A stretch of DNA of 64,000 nt, from the NCBI GenBank assembly GCA_910587735.1, contig CAJUNT010000001.1:62001-126000 (forward strand), given 5' to 3'. The notes beneath the pieces were generated by a model. That model did not search any database and was not told the origin of the DNA. It worked only from the letters and a program-made list of their open reading frames with translations. Below are positions 25,689 to 34,550 of the stretch, one piece after another. The stretch comes from an uncultured Clostridia bacterium (lineage in GTDB: Bacteria > Bacillota > Clostridia > Lachnospirales > Anaerotignaceae). Position 1 is the first letter of the stretch, and each line of letters begins with the position of its first letter. The position numbers and the translations under genes are program-made.

Positions 25689-26585
25689 TTATATGTTTTC
25701 AAGTTTTTTTAATGTAACACTACCATTGATACAAACAATATCTAATACTATTTTACCATTTTTATATATTTTTTTATTATTTGCATCTTTTAAAGAAAAA
25801 GAACTGTTTAAGTTTTTTGTTGTTTTTAATTTACTTTTGCTGATACTAAAGCCATCATTTTCAGGTAATGTTAATGTAATACTTCCATTAACGGTATTTG
25901 TAAATAATGATGTAGGAAATACAGAAAAAACAGCATCAATATTACCATTTACAGATTTTAGATAATATTGTTGTGATTGAACATCAGAATGTAATAGAAT
26001 ATTACCATTTATGCTGTTGGAATTTATGTTATTTGCTTTTATATTTTTGTATTCTACTGTACCATTTACTGTTTCTGATATCATTGTATCAATAGTATGA
26101 TTTTCTAATATATAATCTGCATTTGTTGTTTTAAAATAAAATTCTTTATATTGTTTTTCCGGGAGTGATATTTCTAAATCATACTCCGTATTATAATATT
26201 CTTTCAATAATTTTTGAAGTTGTTCTGTATCTACAAAGCCCTTTATAGATAAATAAGGAAGTGAATTATTATCATTTATAGTAAGTGTATCATTTTTAAT
26301 AAAAGTGCTTACTGTTTCACTTTCTTTTGGCTTAATATATGATTTTTCTGTAATATAAACATTTTTATCTGGAGATTTGTTTATAGTAACTTGTCCTCTT
26401 GCCCAAAAAATCTGTAATTTTTCTATATTGGCAAATTCTTTTTCAGAAATTGTAATCTGTTTTGCTATCACTGTTTTTTGCTCTTTTTGTTGTTGTTCTG
26501 TTTCTGTATTTACAGCAAATGCATTAATAGGTAATACAAGTATACAGCAGATACTGAATAAAAAAGATAGTAATTTTTTTTTCAT
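25689..26585 (-). CDS. Secreted DUF4097-family beta-repeat protein
   Basis: A 298-residue exported protein with a signal peptide (KKKLLSFLFSICCILVLPINAFA). From about residue 140 it carries repeating beta-strand units with NG turns (SETVNGTVEYKNI, NSNSINGNILLHS, LKSVNGNIDAVF, TNTVNGSITLTLPE), the DUF4097 pattern of short stacked strands. Family members sit on the cell surface or membrane; many are regulatory or adhesin-like, and no enzyme activity is known. It stands alone, divergent from the SGNH hydrolase gene, with AAGGAGG just before the start. Function unknown beyond a cell-surface location. Confidence 0.82.
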   Translation of the reverse strand: MKKKLLSFLFSICCILVLPINAFAVNTETEQQQKEQKTVIAKQITISEKEFANIEKLQIFWARGQVTINKSPDKNVYITEKSYIKPKESETVSTFIKNDTLTINDNNSLPYLSIKGFVDTEQLQKLLKEYYNTEYDLEISLPEKQYKEFYFKTTNADYILENHTIDTMISETVNGTVEYKNIKANNINSNSINGNILLHSDVQSQQYYLKSVNGNIDAVFSVFPTSLFTNTVNGSITLTLPENDGFSISKSKLKTTKNLNSSFSLKDANNKKIYKNGKIVLDIVCINGSVTLKKLENI

Positions 26586-26802
26586 GTCAAAAGCCTCCTT
26601 AATGATATTAAATTTTTTTATTACGAATGTGTCTTGAAATAATAGAAATTATAATATTATTATAGCAATAATATTTTAATAATGAAAGGAGCAGTTATAA
26701 AAAATATATAGCATAACACATTGATAAATATACATAATGTATCAAAATATTACAGATGTTTGAAAAAAAATAATTTTACAATATATTCTAAAAATGTTGT
26801 GG

Positions 26803-26831
26803 TTGTGCTTTTGGCGTGCTTGTACTATAAT
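26803..26831 (+). promoter_or_regulatory. Sigma-A-like promoter of the SGNH hydrolase gene
   Basis: TTGTGC (26803-26808), 17 bases, TATAAT (26826-26831), about 40 bases before the start codon. Confidence 0.6.
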
Positions 26832-26869
26832 GAATCATAATGCAGAAAATAATAAGGGAGGCAATTTTT

Positions 26870-28996
26870 TTGAAACGATATAAAAATATCATTGCAGTAT
26901 GTATGGCTTGTATTCTAGCAAGTACTACTGTTTTAGCGCAAGAATTAACACAAAATGATGAAGTTATACAACAACAAAATCAAGTATATACATCTCCTAT
27001 ATTTATAGAAGGAAAAGCAACGGTTAAAAAATCTTCTACAATATATAATATCAATCCTTACAATCCGGCAAAAATAGAAGGATTAGGAGAAAGCGGTTCT
27101 ATACGCTTTTTACATAAAAATGGTATGATGGAAATACCTCTTTCTCGCCCCTTATATAAATTATCAGATGCTTATGCTGATAAAATTGTATGTAAAAATG
27201 GTACTTGGGGAGTAGAAAGAAATGTGGGATTAAAAATATTTAATGGTACAGAAGATTGGCAAAAAGTAAAAGAAGGTAAATTTTATAATAAAAATACAAC
27301 AATATTTGAGTGTACTGCACCAGAAAAAGTGTTAGCAAGAAATGGTCTTTGTACTCATTTTGATGTGCATTTACTAGAATCACAATTAAAAAATATATAT
27401 GATGGTATTTCTTTTAGTGAGAATAGAGAAAAAATATATATGCGTACAATGAACGTCAAAAATATGTCTACCATAGAAACATTATCAGCATATTTGAAAG
27501 CACAACATGACGCTGGTACACCAGTAAAATTTTTGTATGCTTTAGAAGAATGTCAATTTGAGCCTTTTGAGGAATCTGTACAATATAAATTAAATGATAT
27601 AGATTGGCAAAGTGTTGGCTTTTTGGATACAGATACAAAAATTAGTACTATGGCAGAAACAGAATTAAATCAAAATTTATTTATAGTAAAACAAACAGGA
27701 AATGATATTATGAATCAATTTCTTTCTGCTGTTACTGACATTAAAATTTATGGAGAAACAGATCAAAGTGGTTTTTATGTTATGAATATTGCTACAAACA
27801 GAGATACATTAGGACTTTCTATTAAAAATGACCAGAATCATCGTTTTTATGGTGAAATTCGTTATGATAAAAGTGATTTTTTGTCAAGTAAACCAGCAGA
27901 AATACGTTTAGAAGCAAGAGAAAATGCTCCTGCTACTGCCTCAGCAGAAATCAAAATTAATTTATCAAAATTAAAAGCACCAGTTGAAGGGGTATATGGA
28001 TTTGACAGCAGTACAACAGGTATCAATGATAATTGTATACAGCAAAAGGAATTGATATTAACAGCATATACACCAGTAGTAGAAGGCGTTGATATCATAC
28101 AATATCCTGATAATGCCCTTATTAATGGAGCAGTAGACAGCATTGTTTTGATAGATAAAAATGGAAATAGTATCAATACACAACAAGGCATTTCTCTTTT
28201 AAAAACAGATTCTCCTATGACACTTGCACTAGAAAATGATAATAGTGTAAAGGCATCTACGGAAATTATAAAAGTAAAAAAACAATCAGGCGCTGGATTG
28301 GAAAAAACGGTATTGTTTTTAGGAGACAGTTTGATTAATGAAAATGCATATACAAATTGTGTTTTAGAATTGTTTAAAAATGATGATATGAATATTAAAT
28401 TGATTGGTACAAGAGGCACAGAACAAAATAAACATGAAGGACGAGGTGGTTGGTCAGCTTATGACTATTGCAATGAAACAACAAAATATGGTTTCACAAA
28501 TCCTTTTTTGAATAATGGAAAATTTGATTTTTCATATTATATGAAAAATAATGGATATGATAATATAGATTATGTAGTAGTGAGCATTGGTGTAAATGAT
28601 TTAAATGTAGTGGGACATAATAGCCATGACGAAATTATACACTATTTTGATACAATATTTAATAGTATACATCAATATAATGCTAATACTAAAATTATAT
28701 TGAATATACCAACAATGCTTTTTTCAATAGAAAGTACAGATGGTGCAAAAAATACGCGTTTAGAATTTACAAAAACATTGATTGAGCAATATAGCAATAG
28801 AGAATTAGATGGTATTTATTTGTCAGCAATTTCTATGGCAATTAATCCTTCTATGAATTTTAAATGGACAGAATCCATAGATAAATCACAGCCTATGAAA
28901 GTATCTGATACAACACACCCTAATATGCATGGGTATAGAAATATGGCAACAACAACATATGCTTTTTTGAAATATTTAGCAGAAATAGAGGGGTAA
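26870..28996 (+). CDS. Secreted SGNH/GDSL-family hydrolase with large N-terminal region
   Basis: A 708-residue exported protein. The start is set at TTG 26870, which has AAGGGAGG at 26854-26861 and gives a clean signal peptide (KRYKNIIAVCMACILASTTVLA); the ATG at 26840 would put ten residues before it. Residues 30-480 have no recognised fold, with beta-rich segments. The C-terminal 230 residues are an SGNH hydrolase: LFLGDSLINEN (Ser), GRGGWSAYDY (Gly block), VVVSIGVNDLN (Asn) and DTTHPNMHGYRNMA (Asp-x-x-His). Such domains deacetylate or de-esterify polysaccharides or lipids outside the cell. The gene is single, with a terminator at 29097. Substrate unknown. Confidence 0.85.
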   Translation: MKRYKNIIAVCMACILASTTVLAQELTQNDEVIQQQNQVYTSPIFIEGKATVKKSSTIYNINPYNPAKIEGLGESGSIRFLHKNGMMEIPLSRPLYKLSDAYADKIVCKNGTWGVERNVGLKIFNGTEDWQKVKEGKFYNKNTTIFECTAPEKVLARNGLCTHFDVHLLESQLKNIYDGISFSENREKIYMRTMNVKNMSTIETLSAYLKAQHDAGTPVKFLYALEECQFEPFEESVQYKLNDIDWQSVGFLDTDTKISTMAETELNQNLFIVKQTGNDIMNQFLSAVTDIKIYGETDQSGFYVMNIATNRDTLGLSIKNDQNHRFYGEIRYDKSDFLSSKPAEIRLEARENAPATASAEIKINLSKLKAPVEGVYGFDSSTTGINDNCIQQKELILTAYTPVVEGVDIIQYPDNALINGAVDSIVLIDKNGNSINTQQGISLLKTDSPMTLALENDNSVKASTEIIKVKKQSGAGLEKTVLFLGDSLINENAYTNCVLELFKNDDMNIKLIGTRGTEQNKHEGRGGWSAYDYCNETTKYGFTNPFLNNGKFDFSYYMKNNGYDNIDYVVVSIGVNDLNVVGHNSHDEIIHYFDTIFNSIHQYNANTKIILNIPTMLFSIESTDGAKNTRLEFTKTLIEQYSNRELDGIYLSAISMAINPSMNFKWTESIDKSQPMKVSDTTHPNMHGYRNMATTTYAFLKYLAEIEG

Positions 28997-29096
28997 TATA
29001 AAAAAATATTTGATAATTAATAAAATGCTTTTTGCAGTATATTGATATTGTGGTAAACACGATAATAATAAAAACAAAGTTTTTTATACAATCTGA

Positions 29097-29122
29097 AGAA
29101 AGCACTTTGTGCTTTCTTTTTT
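29097..29122 (+). terminator. Intrinsic terminator after the SGNH hydrolase gene
   Basis: AGAAAGCAC-TTT-GTGCTTTCT followed by a run of six T. Confidence 0.85.
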
Positions 29123-29279
29123 ATAATTGTTTTAAAAAAAATTGCTATACTAATGATAAAACAGTCATATATTATTTTTTAATCAAATTTTTTAATCAAA
29201 TATAATATATATATTTGAAAATGAATTTTGTATTGTAGTATTTACAAATAGATTGATGAATAAAAGGAGGAATCAGTAT

Positions 29280-30221
29280 ATGGTAACAAGAAAAGAATTT
29301 ACATTTCCAGCAAAAGGAGATGGACATTTATTATATGGTTGTGTATGGACAGCAGATGGTTTTGTAAAATACAAAGGAATTATACAAATTGCTCATGGTA
29401 TGGAAGAACATATTTTAAGATATGAAAAATTTGCAGCATTTTTAGCAAAACAAGGTTTTATTGTATGTGGTAATGACCATACAGGACATGGGCGTTCTGT
29501 TGAGCATTGGGAAGACAGAGGATTTTTTGGAGAAGAAGAAGGCAGTTGGATGTATCTCATAGAAGATATGAGATATGTTATGACATTTGTAAAACAAAAA
29601 TTTGGTGGATTACCTTATTTTTTGATTGGGCATAGTATGGGTTCTTTTTTAGCAAGAGAATTTTGTGCAAATTGGGGAAATGAGTTATCTGGTGCAATAT
29701 TTATGGGAACAAGCGGAGGAAATCCTTTTTTAGATATTGCTATATTGCTCAGTAAAGAGGGTGCTGTACTGAAAGGAGCAAAAGCAAGAGGATATTCTGT
29801 AAGTCGCCTTGCTTTTGGAGCTTTTAATGTAAAATTTGCACCAAAAAGAACAAATTATGATTGGCTTTCAAGTAATGAAGAAGCAGTTGACGCATTTTTA
29901 AAAGATGAAAAATGTGGATTTGTATTTACTTATGCTGGATATAGAGAATTATTTTTACTTTTAAAACAAGTATCTTGTAAAGAGTGGGCAGAAAAAATGC
30001 CTAAAACATTACCAATGTTATTGATTTCTGGAAAAGATGACCCTGTAGGAGATTATGGAAAAGGTGTAGAAAAGGTATATCATTGGCTTCAAAATGCGGG
30101 CTGTGAAAATGTAGAAATGAAATTGTATACAGGTGGACGACATGAATTATTACAAGAAACATTTCAAAAACAAGTTTATCGCTTTTTATTGCGCTGGATA
30201 TATCAAACATTAGAAAAATAA
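29280..30221 (+). CDS. Alpha/beta hydrolase, lysophospholipase / monoacylglycerol-lipase-like
   Basis: A 313-residue serine hydrolase of the Hydrolase_4 (S33-like) group. The oxyanion region reads IIQIAHGMEEHILRYE, the next block is GNDHTGHGRS, the nucleophile elbow is LIGHSMGSFLA (Ser), the acid is in LLISGKDDPVGD and the His in YTGGRHELLQE; DHxGHG and HGMxEH are typical of bacterial monoacylglycerol lipases. It lacks a signal peptide and is likely cytoplasmic or membrane-peripheral, cleaving an acyl ester such as a monoglyceride or lysophospholipid. ATG 29280 follows AAAGGAGG (29263-29270); the TTG at 29253 lies before that site and is rejected. The metal-sensor gene follows after its own promoter. 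Confidence 0.88.
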   Translation: MVTRKEFTFPAKGDGHLLYGCVWTADGFVKYKGIIQIAHGMEEHILRYEKFAAFLAKQGFIVCGNDHTGHGRSVEHWEDRGFFGEEEGSWMYLIEDMRYVMTFVKQKFGGLPYFLIGHSMGSFLAREFCANWGNELSGAIFMGTSGGNPFLDIAILLSKEGAVLKGAKARGYSVSRLAFGAFNVKFAPKRTNYDWLSSNEEAVDAFLKDEKCGFVFTYAGYRELFLLLKQVSCKEWAEKMPKTLPMLLISGKDDPVGDYGKGVEKVYHWLQNAGCENVEMKLYTGGRHELLQETFQKQVYRFLLRWIYQTLEK

Positions 30222-30233
30222 TTTGATTAAGTA

Positions 30234-30278
30234 TTGACAAATCATAAAAAATATTATAATATGAACATATATTCATAT
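30234..30278 (+). promoter_or_regulatory. Promoter and metal-sensor operator upstream of the ArsR-family gene
   Basis: TTGACA at 30234-30239 and TATAAT at 30255-30260 (15-base spacing) overlap the inverted repeat ATATGAA-N6-TTCATAT at 30259-30278, placed where an ArsR/SmtB repressor would block transcription. The same spacing recurs before the ATPase gene at 30742. Confidence 0.7.
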
Positions 30279-30311
30279 ATGATGTGAAACAGTAATAGGA
30301 GGCAAATACCT

Positions 30312-30668
30312 ATGGAACAACAAAAAGTATGTCAATATACTGATGAAACAGATAAAGAACAAGAACTATTACAAAATGATTTTATTCATGATGTTGCAGA
30401 ATTTTTTAAAGTATTTGGTGATAGTACTCGTATTAAATTATTACGTTTGTTATTAGATAAAGAATTGTGTGTAGGAGATATTGCGGAATGCTTAAAAATG
30501 AATCAATCAACTGTATCACATCAACTGCGCGTATTGCGCCAGAATGATTTAGTAAAATATCGTAAAGAAGGAAAAACAGTATTTTATTCTTTAGATGATG
30601 AACACATAAAAGTTGTTTTGGAACAAGGCATGAGTCATATTTGTCACAAAAAGGGATATGTAGAATAA
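30312..30668 (+). CDS. ArsR/SmtB-family metal-responsive repressor, CzrA-type
   Basis: A 118-residue winged-helix repressor (DSTRIKLLRLLLDKELCVGDIAECLKMNQSTVSHQLRVLRQNDLV). The C-terminal helix reads DDEHIKVVLEQGMSHICH, with Asp, His, His and His at exactly the D-x-H-N10-H-x-x-H spacing of the alpha-5 zinc site in CzrA/SmtB. It also has Cys in ELCVGD and near the N terminus (KVCQYT), the positions of the alpha-3N thiolate site in CadC-like sensors, so it might sense Cd/Pb as well as Zn/Co. It should release the TATGAA-N6-TTCATA operators in excess metal and so induce itself and the P-type ATPase downstream. Confidence 0.9.
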   Translation: MEQQKVCQYTDETDKEQELLQNDFIHDVAEFFKVFGDSTRIKLLRLLLDKELCVGDIAECLKMNQSTVSHQLRVLRQNDLVKYRKEGKTVFYSLDDEHIKVVLEQGMSHICHKKGYVE

Positions 30669-30703
30669 TCATTTTATTTATTGTAATCATATTATTAAAA
30701 TAA

Positions 30704-30726
30704 GGGCTGTTTGAAATAAACAGCCC
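30704..30726 (+). other. Intercistronic hairpin between sensor and ATPase genes
   Basis: GGGCTGTTT-GAAAT-AAACAGCCC is a perfect 9-bp stem. The downstream bases AATAAAAT are not a T run, so it may be a weak terminator or an mRNA-stability element rather than a full stop. Confidence 0.55.
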
Positions 30727-30741
30727 AATAAAATATTATAT

Positions 30742-30760
30742 ATATGAATAGTTATTCATA
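30742..30760 (+). promoter_or_regulatory. Second metal-sensor operator, upstream of the P-type ATPase
   Basis: TATGAA (30743-30748), six bases, TTCATA (30755-30760): same half-sites and spacing as at 30259-30278. It lies 32 bases before the ATPase start. Confidence 0.7.
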
Positions 30761-30791
30761 GGAACATATGAACAAGAAAGAGGGTATTGTT

Positions 30792-33143
30792 ATGGAAAAC
30801 AGTATTAAAATCAAATTGAAAGGATTAAACTGTCCACATTGTGCAGAAAAAATTACAACAGATATTAAAAAATTAAAACAATTACAAAATCCGCAAATCA
30901 ATTTAATCAAACAAGAATTATCAGCAGAAAAAAGTGATGATTGTTTTGAGGAAACATTACTTCCTCAAATTACAGAAATTGTTCATAAATATGAGCCAGA
31001 TGTAGAAGTTTTTATAGAACAACAGCAGAAAATATATTATATTGGCTTAAAGGGATTAGATTGTGCTCATTGTGCAGGAGAAATAGAACAAAATACAAAA
31101 GCATTACCCAATGTAAAATATGCTATAATTAATTTGCTTAAACAACAGATGGAGGTAAAAGCAGACTATAATATATCTTCTGAACAATTATTAAAAGATA
31201 TTACAGAAATTGCTCATCGTCATGAGCCAGATGTTATTGTTTCTATGTTGTCAAAACAACAAAATATGGATACAAAAGCAATAGAGCAATCAGAGTTTCA
31301 AAAAGATTTTAAACGCACAATCATTCGTTTTAGCATAGGAATACTATTTTTTTTAGGAGCAGTATTATTTAAACAAAATCATATATCATTTGTTTTGTTT
31401 ATACTGTCCTATATTATTTTTGGATATGATGTTTTATGGAGAGCAATCAAAAATATCAAAAAAGGGCAAATTTTTGATGAAAATTTTTTAATGTCTATAT
31501 CAACAGTGGGTGCTATTTTTTTAGGAGAAATGGCAGAAGCTGTATTTGTTATGATGTTTTATCAAATTGGTGAAACATTTCAATCTTATGCTGTAAACCG
31601 CTCCAGAAAATCTATTGCAGGGCTTATGGATATTAGACCAGATTATGCAAATTTGGTAATTGGTCAGCAAACAGAAAAAGTAGAACCTTCAGAAGTAAAT
31701 ATAGGAGATTATATTGTTGTAAAAGCAGGAGAAAAAATACCATTAGATGGTATTGTAGCAGAAGGCAGTGGAGAATTAGATACTTCTGCTTTAACAGGAG
31801 AATCTTTACCAGTAAGTGTTTCAATAGGAGAAAATGTATATAGTGGTAGTTTAAATATTAATGGTTTGTTGAAAATACAAGTAACAAAGGCTTTTGGAGA
31901 GTCTACTGTTGTAAAAATATTGGAAATGGTAGAAAATGCTACGTCCAAAAAATCTAAAACAGAACAGTTTATTACAAAATTTGCAAAGATTTATACACCT
32001 TTTGTAGTTTGCGCAGCGGTTTTGCTTGCTGTTGTACCTCCTTTATTAACAGGCGACTCTTTTCAAATGTGGTTAAGTAGAGCACTAATATTTCTTGTAA
32101 TATCATGTCCTTGTGCTTTGGTGCTTTCTGTACCTTTGGGATTTTTTTCAGGTATTGGAGAAGCGTCTAAAAGAGGAATACTTGTAAAGGGCAGTAATTA
32201 CATTCATGCTTTAAAAGACGTGGACACCATTGTATTTGATAAAACAGGTACTTTGACAAAGGGAGTATTTGAAGTAGTGCGTATTAATACAGCAAAAAAT
32301 AGTACAGAACAAAAAGTATTAGAAATTGCTGCAAAAGCAGAAAAAAATTCTAATCACCCTATTGCAAGTTCTATTGTGAATCGGTATGAAAAAGAATATG
32401 GCACAATAACCGAAGAATTAGAACAGTATCAAGAAATTGGTGGGCATGGTATTTGCTGCAACATAAATGGCAAACAAATATTAGCTGGAAATGAAAAATT
32501 AATGAAAAAGTTTTCTATAAATTATGAACCATATACAGGAATAGGCAGTATTGTATATGTAGCAGAAAATGGTCATTTTATAGGTAGTGTTGTAGTAGCA
32601 GATAGTATAAAACAAGGAAGTAAACAAGCAATACAAAAATTAAAATTGCTTGGCATTAAAAATGCTGTTATGTTTACAGGAGATAATCATACCACAGCGA
32701 ATCAAATCAGTAATGAATTGGCACTAGATAAATGTTATTCAGAATTATTGCCTCAAAATAAAGTAGAGCTGTTGGAGGATATTTTGAAAGAAAAAGATAT
32801 AGGTAAAGTGATATTTGTTGGTGATGGTATTAATGATGCACCTGTTTTGGCTAGAGCAGATATTGGTATAGCAATGGGAGGAATTGGCTCAGATGCAGCG
32901 ATTGAAGCTGCTGATGTTGTAATAATGAATGATGATATTAGTAAAATAGAAGATGGTATTGTGATTGCTAGAAATACGAATAAAATTGTAAATCAAAATA
33001 TTATTTTTGCCTTAGGTGTCAAAGCGATTGTTTTGATATTAGGTGCATTGGGTATTGCAACAATGTGGCTTGCTGTATTTGCTGATGTAGGCGTGGCATT
33101 TATTGCAATATTAAATTCTATGAGAAGAAAAATAGCAAAATAG
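30792..33143 (+). CDS. Heavy-metal-translocating P1B-type ATPase (Zn/Cd/Pb type) with two HMA domains
   Basis: A 783-residue metal efflux pump. Two N-terminal heavy-metal-associated domains carry LNCPHCAEK and LDCAHCAGE. Then follow membrane helices, TGES in SALTGESLPVS, the transmembrane metal site SCPCALVLSVPLGFF, the phosphorylated Asp in DKTGTLTKG, the HP of SNHPIAS and GDGINDAPVLARADIG. CPC plus a C-terminal helix with FADVGV is the pattern of ZntA/CadA, so Zn2+, Cd2+ or Pb2+ export is expected rather than Cu+. ATG 30792 is chosen with AAGAAAGAGGG upstream over ATG 30768. It follows the CzrA-type sensor, and an operator copy precedes it. Confidence 0.92.
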   Translation: MENSIKIKLKGLNCPHCAEKITTDIKKLKQLQNPQINLIKQELSAEKSDDCFEETLLPQITEIVHKYEPDVEVFIEQQQKIYYIGLKGLDCAHCAGEIEQNTKALPNVKYAIINLLKQQMEVKADYNISSEQLLKDITEIAHRHEPDVIVSMLSKQQNMDTKAIEQSEFQKDFKRTIIRFSIGILFFLGAVLFKQNHISFVLFILSYIIFGYDVLWRAIKNIKKGQIFDENFLMSISTVGAIFLGEMAEAVFVMMFYQIGETFQSYAVNRSRKSIAGLMDIRPDYANLVIGQQTEKVEPSEVNIGDYIVVKAGEKIPLDGIVAEGSGELDTSALTGESLPVSVSIGENVYSGSLNINGLLKIQVTKAFGESTVVKILEMVENATSKKSKTEQFITKFAKIYTPFVVCAAVLLAVVPPLLTGDSFQMWLSRALIFLVISCPCALVLSVPLGFFSGIGEASKRGILVKGSNYIHALKDVDTIVFDKTGTLTKGVFEVVRINTAKNSTEQKVLEIAAKAEKNSNHPIASSIVNRYEKEYGTITEELEQYQEIGGHGICCNINGKQILAGNEKLMKKFSINYEPYTGIGSIVYVAENGHFIGSVVVADSIKQGSKQAIQKLKLLGIKNAVMFTGDNHTTANQISNELALDKCYSELLPQNKVELLEDILKEKDIGKVIFVGDGINDAPVLARADIGIAMGGIGSDAAIEAADVVIMNDDISKIEDGIVIARNTNKIVNQNIIFALGVKAIVLILGALGIATMWLAVFADVGVAFIAILNSMRRKIAK

Positions 33144-33153
33144 TATATATTAG

Positions 33154-33199
33154 ATATGAGTAAGCATATAAAAATGTAAAGTGCTTGCTCATATTTTTT
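33154..33199 (+). terminator. Intrinsic terminator of the metal ATPase gene
   Basis: ATATGAGTAAGCA pairs with TGCTTGCTCATAT (one mismatch) around a 15-base loop, followed by six T. Confidence 0.75.
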
Positions 33200-33298
33200 A
33201 TATATGGTAGTAATATTTTGTCGAATTTTTAATTGCTTTATTGATATCATTATGATATTATTTTTATATTATAATAATATATAAAGGAGGAGTTTTTT

Positions 33299-34321
33299 AT
33301 GGAAAAAAAGCAGTGCTATTATTATGAAGAAAAAGAATTAAAAGCAAAAAATGGTTTGGCTATATTGATATTAAATATTATACTAATGATATTATCTATT
33401 GTAGCTATATCTGTGGGAATGACGTTATGTGCTTCTAAATTGCCTCATTATTATATTTTTTTAGGTGTGATGTTGCTTATATTTGGTACTTTATATTTAT
33501 GTGTGATTGATATTATACTATTTTTAGGCATAAAAATATTAAAACCAAATGAAGCACTTGTATTGACGTTGTTTGGAAAATATGTAGGCACATTGAAAGG
33601 AGAAGGAATATTTTTTGTAAATCCTTTTTGCTCTGCCATTAATCCAGCATCGGAAAATAAACAAGAAAGCAGTATCTCCACAGAAATAGGTAATACTGGA
33701 AGCGTGAGTGTAAGAACATCTAAAAAAATGAGTAAAAAAATATCATTAAAAACAATGACGTTAAATAATGAAAAACAAAAAATAAATGACCAATTAGGTA
33801 ATCCAATTATTATAGGAATTGCAGTAACTTGGAAAATAACAAATACTGCAAAAGCAGTTTTTCATGTAGATAATTATCAAGAATTTCTTTCTATACAATG
33901 CGATTCTGCATTACGTGATATTGTAAGATTATATCCCTATGATGTAGCAGAAGGTGGAGATGAAAAAAGTTTAAGAGGCTCTTCTCAAGAAATTGCAGAA
34001 AATTTAAAAAAAGAGATACAGCAAAGAGTAGAAATTGCAGGATTAACCATATTAGAGGCAAGAATTACACATCTTGCTTATGCACCAGAAATTGCGGCTG
34101 TTATGTTACAAAGACAACAAGCCTCTGCTATTATTGATGCAAGAAAAATGATTGTAGAAGGAGCAGTTAGCATGGTAGAAATGGCAATATCAAAATTGGG
34201 AGAACAAAATATTGTAGATTTAGATGAAGAAAGAAAAGCACAAATGGTTTCTAATCTTTTGGTAGTGCTTTGTAGTAATAAGGATACACAGCCTGTTGTT
34301 AATTCAGGTTCTATATACTAA
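33299..34321 (+). CDS. SPFH/Band 7 domain membrane protein
   Basis: A 340-residue protein with two N-terminal membrane helices (GLAILILNIILMILSIVAISVG and YIFLGVMLLIFGTLYLCVIDIILFLG) followed by an SPFH/prohibitin domain: ILKPNEALVLTLFGKYVGTLKGEG, PIIIGIAVTWKITNTAKAVFHVDNY, CDSALRDIVRLYPYD, and the C-terminal ARITHLAYAPEIAAVMLQRQQASAIIDARK coiled coil. SPFH proteins build ring assemblies in functional membrane microdomains and scaffold proteases or stress systems. It is followed by a small RHH-fold protein, a pairing seen in other Firmicutes. AAAGGAGGAG lies just before the ATG. Confidence 0.9.
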   Translation: MEKKQCYYYEEKELKAKNGLAILILNIILMILSIVAISVGMTLCASKLPHYYIFLGVMLLIFGTLYLCVIDIILFLGIKILKPNEALVLTLFGKYVGTLKGEGIFFVNPFCSAINPASENKQESSISTEIGNTGSVSVRTSKKMSKKISLKTMTLNNEKQKINDQLGNPIIIGIAVTWKITNTAKAVFHVDNYQEFLSIQCDSALRDIVRLYPYDVAEGGDEKSLRGSSQEIAENLKKEIQQRVEIAGLTILEARITHLAYAPEIAAVMLQRQQASAIIDARKMIVEGAVSMVEMAISKLGEQNIVDLDEERKAQMVSNLLVVLCSNKDTQPVVNSGSIY

Positions 34322-34356
34322 AATGATACAATATTAAAAAAGAAGGAGATAGCTTG

Positions 34357-34533
34357 GTGGAAAAAGAAAATAGTAAAAAGCAAATTCCTTTAAGGCTATC
34401 GCCTACACTATATAAGGAATTAGCACAATGGGCAGAAGAAGATTTTCGCTCCATCAATGGACAAATTGAATATTTATTGACAGAAGCTGTTAGAAAAAGA
34501 AAGAAACAAAAAAAGAAAATAGATTTAGAATGA
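34357..34533 (+). CDS. Small ribbon-helix-helix (Arc-like) DNA-binding protein
   Basis: A short gene of 58 codons starting at GTG 34357 (or TTG 34354), with AAGGAG at 34343-34348. The product reads KQIPLRLSPTLYKELAQWAE then DDFRS-like EEDFRSINGQIEYLLTEAVR and ends with a run of Lys/Arg. The beta-strand followed by two helices with the SINGQIE turn is the MetJ/Arc fold of Arc-family regulators. The stop overlaps the ATG at 34530 of the next frame and the gap to the SPFH gene is 35 bases, so it is a co-transcribed partner of the SPFH protein, perhaps an autoregulator. Basic tail and length agree with related small proteins. Confidence 0.82.
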   Translation: MEKENSKKQIPLRLSPTLYKELAQWAEEDFRSINGQIEYLLTEAVRKRKKQKKKIDLE

Positions 34534-34550
34534 TAAAAGGAATGATGATT

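Noticed and set aside
30704..30726. Hairpin GGGCTGTTT/AAACAGCCC as an intrinsic terminator
   Set aside because: It is not followed by a T run; listed only as an intercistronic hairpin.
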